Shown piece after piece: positions 1 to 5,035 of a stretch of 5,035 bases of DNA (positions within the stretch are counted from its first letter, which is position 1; the number at the start of each line of letters is the position of its first letter). The position numbers and the translations under genes are program-made. Under the pieces are notes generated by a model that did no database searches, was not told the origin of the DNA, and worked only from the letters and a program-made list of their open reading frames with translations. Where the stretch lies: contig JAPYWO010000137.1 of assembly GCA_028276305.1 (NCBI GenBank), positions 1-5,035 of the forward strand, given 5' to 3'. This DNA comes from Candidatus Thermokryptus sp. GTDB lineage: Bacteria; Bacteroidota; Ignavibacteria; Kryptoniales; Kryptoniaceae.

Positions 1-563
1 GCCGTTGTAAATGTTATCTTAACACCACGATAATATTCGCTACTTCCAACAGGAACGCTCAAAGGAAAAACAAAATCACCAGTTCCACTTACGCTTCGGA
101 TTAATCTCCCTGTCCCATTTTGAACGATGGAATTAACAGAGGAATAAGTTCCGATTGAACCTAAAACTGTCAAATCATTCCCGCCAAGGTAAATTTTCCC
201 CGATTGAAGCGATAACACACCTGAAACGCTTATCGGACTATTTAAAATTATTGAACCACCGCCAGATTTAGTTAAATTTCCAAAATTAACACTTCCAGTT
301 ATCATTTGAAACCCACCGATAAATTCAAAATCTGAATTTACATCGCAATTGATCGTCCCTGAATTCGTAAGGTCGGAAAAAAGTTGAAACTTCGCCCCTG
401 AACCGATCTCAACCGTCGCCCCTGAATTAACAGTCAAACTCCCCATTTTCACAACAACACCCGAACCCGCACTAACATAAGTCCCTGACATCAAAACGAC
501 ATCCTGTGAGTGCAAAACCTGAAATAAAAATAAACAAAAAATTACCTTAACAAATCTTGCCAT
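1..563 (-). CDS. Secreted beta-repeat surface protein, N-terminal 187 residues (3' end outside window)
   Basis: The reading frame opens at the ATG at 563-561 and stays open to the left edge, so 187 codons are visible and the C-terminus is missing. Residues 1-19 form a signal peptide (Lys6, hydrophobic 7-17, cut after HS), leaving Gln20 first. The mature part is rich in Gly, Ser, Asn, Thr and Val in short repeating strands (LTVNSGATVEIGSGAKF, ISVSGVLSLQSGKIYLGG), as in beta-helix or adhesin-like proteins. Residues 164-185 (FVFPLSVPVGSS then YYRGVKITF) resemble the 'FPVG...YRPV' segment common in large Bacteroidota surface proteins, judged from memory. It starts 17 bp after the preceding stop, so it is probably co-transcribed with that gene. 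An AAGGA lies only 1 nt before the ATG, which is too close for a normal ribosome site, but the next in-frame Met (codon 26) would lose the signal peptide. A T9SS sorting domain is likely beyond the edge; that is inference. The exact role is unknown. Confidence 0.8.
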   Translation of the reverse strand, partial: MARFVKVIFCLFLFQVLHSQDVVLMSGTYVSAGSGVVVKMGSLTVNSGATVEIGSGAKFQLFSDLTNSGTINCDVNSDFEFIGGFQMITGSVNFGNLTKSGGGSIILNSPISVSGVLSLQSGKIYLGGNDLTVLGSIGTYSSVNSIVQNGTGRLIRSVSGTGDFVFPLSVPVGSSEYYRGVKITFTT

Positions 564-580
564 ATCCTTCAAAAAAATTT

Positions 581-1879
581 TTATCTAAATTGAACAGTAA
601 TAAGCCCAAACTGTGGATCAATAACTCCATCCCCATTAAGACCCACAATTCGCAAATAAACATCTCCTCTTGCACCAGAACTTATATTTACCCAAGAAGA
701 AACTTGCAATCCAGTGGTGTTAATATTCACAAATGGTCCGCTAAAACCATCAAGGTAATTCCAAGTAACTTGGTCTGTGCTATATTGAACAGCCAATCGT
801 GCATTTGTAGCACCAGCAACCATCACGACCACAGTTATCCTTGCTTGAGTCACATTTGTCAAATCAACTCTTGTCCGATATCTTATTACCCCTGCAAGTT
901 CAGTTAGAGCAACGGGCATATTTACCCAAGTTAAATTACCATTTCCTGCAAGAATTGTAACGACAAAGGGATTATAACTCCACGCCGGTCCCGTAGATGT
1001 CCAAGTTAAAACCTGCCCATCTGTACCTGCCCCACTCGCTGAAAGAGAACCATCGTTATTTGACAAAACAACTTGCGGTAATCCACCAGTTGCAAGACCA
1101 CTCACCCTTGCATTACCACTCACATCTAATGTATAAGAAGGCGATGCCGTTCCTATACCAACTTTCCCAGTAGGATCAATCGCAATCCTGACTTGACTTG
1201 CGGTCTCATCACCAATTGTTAAAATGCCTGCATTTGTTGAATAAATTGAATAAGTCCTCCCGGTTGTGTTTTCAAAGAAAACACCAGCTTCAAACCCAGT
1301 GCTTCCAGTTAAACGCAAGCCCGGTTCCCCCGATGAACCCAAAATATGCAATTTTGCTCCCGTCGGAGATGTCGTCCCAATTCCAACCCTTGTTCCATCA
1401 TTGTATATCAAACTGCTCGCAACCCAACTCGTCCCATCATGCCTTAATGTCTGCCCCGCTGACCCACTCGGAAGAGCACCTTCACCTGACAAACTTAACC
1501 TTTGCCAGACAGAACCATCCCAATAATAAAACCCAGGCGTCCCATCTGTCTGATAAACAAGAAGCCCAACAGCAGGCGAACTTATACTTAACCTCTCTGA
1601 CGCTGTCATCCTCGGTATCAAAACCCCTTTCTTCGTCGCCCCAGTAACCTTAACATCAAGAATAGCTGAAGCGTCCGGCGTTGCAGAAGGGTCATCGCTG
1701 ATCAAAAACCCAGCCCCCGTTGACAAAGGAGAACCCGGCTTCTTAACTTTCCCCTTTTCAACTACGCTCGTATCTTTTTTAACCCCAACATTTTGAAACT
1801 TCTTCTCCTGTGAATTCAAAACCCCAAATTGAAAAATCAAAAAAACAATAAGAACAAAAAACATTCTTTTACACATCAT
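581..1879 (-). CDS. Secreted protein with tail-fibre-like repeats and a C-terminal beta domain
   Basis: The product has 432 residues from the ATG at 1879. A signal peptide covers about 1-23 (MCKR, then a long hydrophobic run ending LNS), leaving Gln24 first. A Lys-rich linker follows (27-47). Residues 62-127 carry a module typical of Bacteroidota surface proteins: SAILDV, GVLIPRMTASER, VGLLVYQTDG and FYYWDGSVWQ. Two tail-fibre-type repeats follow, VGIGTTSPTGAKLHI (165-179) and VGIGTASPSYTLDV (240-253), each near a 'G-Q-x-L-x-W' style segment (142-152, 288-300). The C-terminal 130 residues (303-432) are Val/Thr-rich beta structure with no named family I recognise. There is no visible peptidase S74 self-cleaving domain and no YPNPFNP sorting motif, so its route across the outer membrane is unclear. 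It lies after a terminator and 17 bp before the next surface-protein gene. It is probably a structural or adhesive surface protein. It is not evidence of a prophage, because no phage genes are nearby. Confidence 0.9.
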   Translation of the reverse strand: MMCKRMFFVLIVFLIFQFGVLNSQEKKFQNVGVKKDTSVVEKGKVKKPGSPLSTGAGFLISDDPSATPDASAILDVKVTGATKKGVLIPRMTASERLSISSPAVGLLVYQTDGTPGFYYWDGSVWQRLSLSGEGALPSGSAGQTLRHDGTSWVASSLIYNDGTRVGIGTTSPTGAKLHILGSSGEPGLRLTGSTGFEAGVFFENTTGRTYSIYSTNAGILTIGDETASQVRIAIDPTGKVGIGTASPSYTLDVSGNARVSGLATGGLPQVVLSNNDGSLSASGAGTDGQVLTWTSTGPAWSYNPFVVTILAGNGNLTWVNMPVALTELAGVIRYRTRVDLTNVTQARITVVVMVAGATNARLAVQYSTDQVTWNYLDGFSGPFVNINTTGLQVSSWVNISSGARGDVYLRIVGLNGDGVIDPQFGLITVQFR

Positions 1880-1882
1880 CAA

Positions 1883-1890
1883 TCACCTCT
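1883..1890 (-). promoter_or_regulatory. Shine-Dalgarno site of the tail-fibre-like gene
   Basis: The minus strand reads AGAGGTGA here. The GAGG core ends 6 nt before the ATG at 1879 and 9 nt before a second ATG at 1876. An in-frame TTG at 1882 directly abuts the site and is too close to be used. The site therefore favours 1879, with 1876 possible; the difference is one residue. Confidence 0.7.
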
Positions 1891-1906
1891 TTTAACTTTT
1901 TTACTC

Positions 1907-1914
1907 CAAATTTA
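1907..1914 (-). promoter_or_regulatory. Weak promoter candidate for the tail-fibre-like gene
   Basis: The minus strand reads TAAATTTG, which fits the Bacteroidota -7 element TAnnTTTG. It would start transcription near 1900 with a leader of about 20 nt. I see no good partner -33 element at the usual distance. A sigma70-style reading (TTTTCA, 17 bp, TTAAAT) is also possible but matches only 4 of 6 bases in each box and overlaps the terminator. The region is AT-rich, so a chance match is likely. The alternative is partial read-through from the upstream gene. Confidence 0.2.
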
Positions 1915-1916
1915 AA

Positions 1917-1953
1917 CAAAAAAGGGGATAGGTGAAAATCACACCTACCCCCT
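1917..1953 (-). terminator. Rho-independent terminator of the cohesin/dockerin-like T9SS gene
   Basis: The arms at 1942-1953 and 1923-1934 form a 12-bp stem with a 7-nt loop (1935-1941). On the minus strand it reads GGGGGTAGGTG, loop TGATTTT, CACCTATCCCC, then six T residues. One pair is G-U in minus-strand RNA but A-C in plus-strand RNA, so the stem is complete only in the direction the genes are transcribed. It begins 24 bp after the stop codon at 1978. Confidence 0.93.
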
Positions 1954-1977
1954 CTGAAACAGCAACAAATAAAACTT

Positions 1978-3681
1978 TTACTTCATCAATATCATCTTCC
2001 TCGTCATAGTGAACTCTCTGCCCTGTTCCTCAAGCGAGCGAGCATACATCGTGACGAAGTAAATTCCTGATGCAACGGACAATCCATTTTCATCTTTACC
2101 ATCCCAGTATACACTATACCTGTTCGGGTCAACTGCACCTGAATAAATCTCCTTCACCTTTTGTCCGAGCGAGTTCCAAATTATCAACTTAACATTTGAA
2201 TACTCCGGAACCTCAAACTCTATCTTCGTCCCCGGGTTGAACGGATTCGGATAGTTTTGATACAACATATAGTTCAACGGGACAATTCCACTTGCCTCAG
2301 TGACATCATAATTGACATCATAAGAGATGTTCTTAATGCTTGCTATAACCTTCGGCTCAGCGCCCAAAATCTGCTCACGGGTTACATTCGGGACAACAAT
2401 CGTCACATAAGATGCACTTCCCGACTTCATAACCTTTCCACCATCTGCATAAACTAAGATGACGATTTTATTGAATTCATTTCTCTTCCAGGCGACTTTC
2501 AAACCGCTCGCATCAGGCAAACTCCAAACATCAAGCTTCCCAGGAAGCACTGATGAAGCCAATTCAATTTGCAATCCTCTCAATTCAGCACTATTGTTAT
2601 CAACCGTAACTCTGATTTTACTTCCCTTCTGCCCAGAGTTAAACACCTCAAACTTAACAAATACATCCGTCGCAACTTTCTCAAACCTTGCCCCACTACC
2701 TTCAACCTTCGCAAGTATCCCAGAACCAATGCCAGGACCACCGTTTATCTTCCCAGCCGGCAAACCTGCAATAGCACCAATCGCATAGCTTGGCCAAACA
2801 CCACTTGTCACCGCATCCTCTAATGTCGCAAGATCCATAAGGTCAAGCGTATTATCAGGGCTTCCACTAGAGCCATATACATTAGCTGCTGTACTATCGT
2901 TGTTATCTATGTTCACATTATCATCATAATTAATTGGAGTTTCTCCATTATAGGATTCATAAAAATACCTATAATTTGGTGTTCCCGAATACCAATTGTT
3001 TTCTGGGTCATAAACATTAACATTTCCATAATTCCCTACAAGAACATCCGCAAGCCCTGTTACATCCGCAATATTGACATATGTGTCCCAATTAATATCT
3101 CCATATTTTCGTGGTGTTGTATAACCTGTACCTGTAAATGTCGGTGACGACGATGGCGCTGTAAAAGTTGAAGCTGTGATATTTATTGTACTTGGGCTAA
3201 GCGTCACCGCTTGCGAGGTTGGGTTCGCACCGCTAGGGTAATCTCTCTTAACGGCTGAAGCGTTACTTAAAGCAATTGAATAACTCCCAGCTGAAAGGGA
3301 TGGAAGTGTAAGAGTCAAAACAGCTGCATTGTAACCTGGGGCGAACATCCTCCTGTTGGTTTTACCATAAACTAACACTCTGACGCCATTTGTTATTGAA
3401 CTTTTTGATATCGTGAAATTAGATGATAAACTTCCATATAGAGCAACATCACCTGTGCCAATTGTTATAGTTGTACTTGTTATATCAATCTGGAAGCTCC
3501 ATATCCCCTGAGTTGGAGAAGCGTTATCTTCCCATTTTAAAACTACAAAAACTTGTTGCCCTGAAACACTAGCGTCAACTTCAATGCTTGATGTATTCCA
3601 TCCGATCGTTAATTGATCTTGGGCGAAAACAAGCCCACTTACAAGAAAGAGAAGACAGAAAGTTAAATATAATTTTCTCAT
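1978..3681 (-). CDS. T9SS-exported protein with two cohesin-like domains and a dockerin-like region
   Basis: The product has 567 residues. Residues 1-20 are a signal peptide (MRKLYL, hydrophobic core, VFA), leaving Gln21 first. Residues 23-168 form a beta domain resembling a cohesin, followed by a Ser/Thr/Pro linker (170-190). A dockerin-like calcium loop starts at Gly194: GDINWDTYVNIAD, with Asp195, Asn197, Asp199, Asn203 and Asp206 at the expected places, then a helix (VTGLADVLVG). A second, degenerate loop lies about 65 residues on, SPDNTLDLMDLATLEDAV (274-291), where Ser replaces Asp/Asn at positions 1 and 3. A second cohesin-like domain spans about 330-455 (KIRVTVDNN, LRGLQIEL). Residues 473-567 are a type A T9SS sorting domain: YQNYPNPFNPGTKIEF, GLSVASGIYFV, and the basic end TRKMILMK. 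It should be secreted across the outer membrane and anchored or released there. It has its own promoter and terminator. I see no catalytic residues; the binding partner is unknown. Confidence 0.9.
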   Translation of the reverse strand: MRKLYLTFCLLFLVSGLVFAQDQLTIGWNTSSIEVDASVSGQQVFVVLKWEDNASPTQGIWSFQIDITSTTITIGTGDVALYGSLSSNFTISKSSITNGVRVLVYGKTNRRMFAPGYNAAVLTLTLPSLSAGSYSIALSNASAVKRDYPSGANPTSQAVTLSPSTINITASTFTAPSSSPTFTGTGYTTPRKYGDINWDTYVNIADVTGLADVLVGNYGNVNVYDPENNWYSGTPNYRYFYESYNGETPINYDDNVNIDNNDSTAANVYGSSGSPDNTLDLMDLATLEDAVTSGVWPSYAIGAIAGLPAGKINGGPGIGSGILAKVEGSGARFEKVATDVFVKFEVFNSGQKGSKIRVTVDNNSAELRGLQIELASSVLPGKLDVWSLPDASGLKVAWKRNEFNKIVILVYADGGKVMKSGSASYVTIVVPNVTREQILGAEPKVIASIKNISYDVNYDVTEASGIVPLNYMLYQNYPNPFNPGTKIEFEVPEYSNVKLIIWNSLGQKVKEIYSGAVDPNRYSVYWDGKDENGLSVASGIYFVTMYARSLEEQGREFTMTRKMILMK

Positions 3682-3686
3682 GGCGA

Positions 3687-3692
3687 CCTCCA
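3687..3692 (-). promoter_or_regulatory. Shine-Dalgarno site that fixes the start of the T9SS gene
   Basis: The minus strand reads TGGAGG, 5 nt before the ATG at 3681. An in-frame GTG at 3693 would overlap this site and add four residues (MEVA) before the basic start of the signal peptide. The ATG is therefore the better start. Confidence 0.85.
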
Positions 3693-3729
3693 CGAATTAT
3701 TTTTAATTTTATAATTGCCGTTTCCAAAA

Positions 3730-3748
3730 TCTCCCTCAAAAAGGGAGA
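3730..3748 (-). promoter_or_regulatory. Leader hairpin in the 5' untranslated region of the T9SS gene
   Basis: TCTCCCT and AGGGAGA form a perfect 7-bp stem with a 5-nt loop (TTTTG in the minus-strand RNA), followed directly by four T residues. It would sit about 10 nt after the predicted transcription start and about 50 nt before the start codon. It could stabilise the mRNA or act as a weak attenuator; the T-tract is too short for a confident terminator. It may also be a worn copy of the palindromic repeat near 3914-3946, with which it shares a CCCT...GGGAGAAA pattern on the plus strand. Confidence 0.5.
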
Positions 3749-3764
3749 AAAAAATCTCAACGAA

Positions 3765-3793
3765 AATATAACAAAATTAACACCAAATGTCAA
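3765..3793 (-). promoter_or_regulatory. Sigma70-type promoter of the T9SS gene
   Basis: On the minus strand an exact TTGACA (3793-3788) is followed by 17 bp and TATATT (3770-3765), which matches 5 of 6 bases of TATAAT. The predicted start of transcription is near 3758, giving a leader of about 77 nt to the ATG at 3681. The spacing is ideal. This differs from the TTTG/TAnnTTTG promoters of typical Bacteroidia. Confidence 0.8.
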
Positions 3794-3878
3794 GAGCAAA
3801 CGCATGAAAATTAAAGAAATCTAATAAAACCTCGCCAAGCATGCACCTTTAAAAATTCCATTTCCTTCACAAGACCTC

Positions 3879-3894
3879 TGTGACGCAGATCACA
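3879..3894. promoter_or_regulatory. CRP/FNR-family operator candidate
   Basis: The sequence is TGTGA-CGCAGA-TCACA, an exact match to the E. coli CRP half-sites with the standard 6-bp spacer. Regulators of the CRP/FNR family are widespread, but none is visible in this window, so the binding protein is unknown. The centre lies about 128 bp upstream of the predicted start of the T9SS transcript, farther than usual for direct activation. It also lies about 65 bp after the CDGSH stop codon. Confidence 0.45.
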
Positions 3895-3911
3895 TCTCTT
3901 CCTTAAATTCT

Positions 3912-3947
3912 CCTCTTTCCCTACGGGAGAAAGTTAGAGTGAGGGTT
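3912..3947. repeat. Probable palindromic intergenic repeat (REP-like)
   Basis: The plus strand has an imperfect hairpin CTTTCCC-TAC-GGGAGAAAG followed by a tail TTAGAGTGAGGGTT. From memory, this matches a pattern seen between genes in many bacteria, of the form CTCTCCC-n-GGGAGAGGG then TTAGGGTGAGGG. Only one clear copy is present, so its repeat status cannot be shown from this window. It begins a few bases after the CDGSH stop codon and would fold in the 3' end of that transcript, where it might block nucleases. It lacks a following T-tract and is not a typical terminator. Confidence 0.5.
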
Positions 3948-3951
3948 GAAG

Positions 3952-4170
3952 TTAAACAATCTTTATCTTAACCTCATCAGCATTAAAACCAACCTTTCTA
4001 TGCGTCCCGTCACAAAATGGCTTATTTCCCGATTGACCGCATCTACAAAGCGCAATCGTCTTCTTCTCAATCACCTCAACATTTGAACCACGCTCAACTT
4101 CAAATTTACCACCATCAATCTCAACAACATAGGGTCCATTTTCGCTCGCTTTTATCTTTACATTCGGCAT
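3952..4170 (-). CDS. CDGSH-type iron-sulfur protein
   Basis: A 72-residue protein. It carries the full CDGSH signature CRCGQSGNKPFCDGTH (residues 42-57), with the three cysteines Cys42, Cys44, Cys53 and His57 that bind a [2Fe-2S] cluster in this family. The N-terminal half (KIKASENGPYVVEIDGGKF) matches the usual strand-rich lead-in of short bacterial and archaeal members, and the length is normal for a single-domain protein. There is no signal peptide or membrane segment, so it should be cytoplasmic. Family members are linked to electron transfer and to redox or iron homeostasis, but the partner here is unknown. It follows the outer-membrane barrel gene by 45 bp with no terminator between them, so they may share a transcript; no functional link is evident. 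Confidence 0.95.
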   Translation of the reverse strand: MPNVKIKASENGPYVVEIDGGKFEVERGSNVEVIEKKTIALCRCGQSGNKPFCDGTHRKVGFNADEVKIKIV

Positions 4171-4177
4171 CTTCAAT

Positions 4178-4183
4178 CTCCTT
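4178..4183 (-). promoter_or_regulatory. Shine-Dalgarno site that fixes the start of the CDGSH gene
   Basis: The minus strand reads AAGGAG, 7 nt before the ATG at 4170. An in-frame TTG at 4176 lies only 1 nt after this site and would add two residues; it is rejected as the start. Confidence 0.8.
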
Positions 4184-4215
4184 TTTGTTTTAAATTTAAC
4201 TTTTTCACATAAAAC

Positions 4216-5035
4216 TTAAAAACTATATTTCACCTTCACATAAACCTCATCCCTGTCTTTCAATTTCCCAAATGTCGTCTTCCCGCGCGACTCTATAAAT
4301 CTCCCACCAACTGAAAATTCAAAATTATCAACCGGTGTAAAACTCAACTGCGGGTTATATATGATCGCATAATCACCTTTCAACTTCTTAAACTCAACCC
4401 CACCGCTCAAAAAATTGAACTTAACCTTGTCATTCATATATCTCTTCTCAAAATTAAATGTGAAATAATTTTTCAAATTCTCCCTTCCCCTCTCATGCAA
4501 AAACCCATGCAAATACTGCAAATTTAAATACAATCCATAACTTGTCGTATAATCCAATCCCAAAACAAACCTCGTATAACTTTTCTTGTCAAGCACATTT
4601 ATACGCCCAAATACACCCGGTTGCATATAACCATATTCAAAAACTTCCATATCAACCTTTTCCGGATAAAAAATCCCCGCTTCTGCCCAAACACCAACTC
4701 CAGCTACTTCACCAGTTAAATCAAACCCCAAAACCTTCATCCTCGGGAACTCCAAAATGACAGAATCCGGAGTTGGATAACTTTGAAAATAAATTTTCCT
4801 AACGATCGGTATATCATCCCTGCTGTATACATAGCTTAGCGAAACATCAAACCCAAACAAGTCCCTCTTTGCGATTTTAAAACCAAACTTTGAACCATCT
4901 TTCAATGTTGCATCTGGTCTTTTCACGATGACGCGGTCACCTATTGAACCAAAATCAATCTCACCTGAAAAGTTGGAATAAAAATCATCAGCGAAAAGAA
5001 GTATCAAATCTCCACGAGGTAAAACCGCAGGGACA
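4216..5035 (-). CDS. Probable outer-membrane beta-barrel protein, C-terminal 272 residues (5' end outside window)
   Basis: The frame is open to the right edge (it reads VPAVLPRGDLI into the window), so the start and any signal peptide lie outside; the TTG at 5007 is internal. The 272 visible residues alternate hydrophobic and polar residues in many short strands (FGFDVSLSYVYSR, TRFVLGLDYTTSYGLYLNLQYLHGF, FEFSVGGRFIESR) joined by charged loops, and the protein ends VYVKVKYSF. A terminal Phe after alternating residues is the classic signal read by the outer-membrane barrel assembly machinery. The stretch RDDIPIV...FPRMKVLGFDLTG...VWAEAGIFYPEKV recalls DUF1302-like porin barrels, but this is from memory and uncertain. 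No plug domain or TonB box can be judged because the N-terminus is missing. The substrate is unknown. It is followed after 45 bp by the CDGSH gene. Confidence 0.8.
   Translation of the reverse strand, partial: VPAVLPRGDLILLFADDFYSNFSGEIDFGSIGDRVIVKRPDATLKDGSKFGFKIAKRDLFGFDVSLSYVYSRDDIPIVRKIYFQSYPTPDSVILEFPRMKVLGFDLTGEVAGVGVWAEAGIFYPEKVDMEVFEYGYMQPGVFGRINVLDKKSYTRFVLGLDYTTSYGLYLNLQYLHGFLHERGRENLKNYFTFNFEKRYMNDKVKFNFLSGGVEFKKLKGDYAIIYNPQLSFTPVDNFEFSVGGRFIESRGKTTFGKLKDRDEVYVKVKYSF

Noticed and set aside
557..907. Open frame on the plus strand, 116 codons
   Set aside because: It lies inside the convincing minus-strand tail-fibre-like gene and has a biased, non-protein-like composition; it is a shadow.
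1140..1390. Prophage or tail-fibre gene cluster
   Set aside because: The GIGT-SP repeats also occur in Bacteroidota surface proteins; the protein has a signal peptide and no phage genes are nearby.
1198..1647. Open frames on the plus strand, 149 and 86 codons
   Set aside because: Both mirror the tail-fibre-like gene, have no ribosome site and show no family resemblance.
2257..2823. Three overlapping plus-strand open frames
   Set aside because: They lie opposite the second cohesin-like domain and sorting domain of the T9SS gene, whose motifs make the minus strand certain.
3581..3805. Minus-strand open frame of 74 codons
   Set aside because: It runs through the promoter, leader hairpin and start of the T9SS gene in another frame and lacks a ribosome site.
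3588..3824. Plus-strand open frame of 78 codons across the intergenic region
   Set aside because: Half of it is antisense to the T9SS signal peptide; it is Lys/Ile/Asn-rich, as expected of AT-rich spacer, and has no clear start signals.
3912..3935. Terminator after the CDGSH gene
   Set aside because: The stem has a 2-nt bulge and is followed on the minus strand by AGGAGAATTT rather than a T-tract, so I call it a repeat element instead.
4542..4760. Plus-strand open frame of 72 codons
   Set aside because: It is antisense to the beta-barrel gene and has no protein-like features.

Overview
The window looks like chromosomal DNA from a Gram-negative member of the Fibrobacteres-Chlorobi-Bacteroidetes (FCB) group. 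The main reason is a type IX secretion (T9SS) C-terminal sorting domain with the YPNPFNP signature, of the kind abundant in Ignavibacteria, Kryptonia, Calditrichota and related lineages. A tail-fibre-like Bacteroidota surface-protein module and three signal peptides with glutamine just after the predicted cut site agree with this. Three genes have good Shine-Dalgarno sequences and one has a sigma70-like promoter (TTGACA, 17 bp, TATATT). Both are unusual for Bacteroidia proper, so I favour a deep relative such as Ignavibacteria or Kryptonia. That placement is inference. No species is named.

All five genes lie on the minus strand, so transcription runs from high to low coordinates. At the right edge is the 3' part of a gene for a probable outer-membrane beta-barrel protein (4216 to beyond 5035). 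It is followed after 45 bp by a small CDGSH iron-sulfur protein gene (3952-4170), probably in the same transcript. Then comes a 270-bp intergenic region (3682-3951). It holds a probable palindromic intergenic repeat, an exact CRP-type palindrome (TGTGA-N6-TCACA), a strong promoter and a leader hairpin. That promoter drives a 567-residue secreted protein with two cohesin-like beta domains around a dockerin-like calcium-binding region and a T9SS sorting domain (1978-3681). A clear intrinsic terminator (1917-1953) closes this unit.

The last unit is a pair of secreted-protein genes 17 bp apart. The first encodes a 432-residue protein with tail-fibre-type repeats (581-1879). The second encodes a beta-repeat surface protein that runs off the left edge (1-563). 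Apart from the CDGSH protein, every product is predicted to be exported, so the window is mostly a cell-surface locus. I see no tRNA, rRNA, CRISPR array, insertion sequence or transposase. No single feature proves a new system. The most interesting points are the cohesin-dockerin-cohesin arrangement on a T9SS substrate, the CRP-like site placed far upstream of a good promoter, and the paired surface-protein genes.
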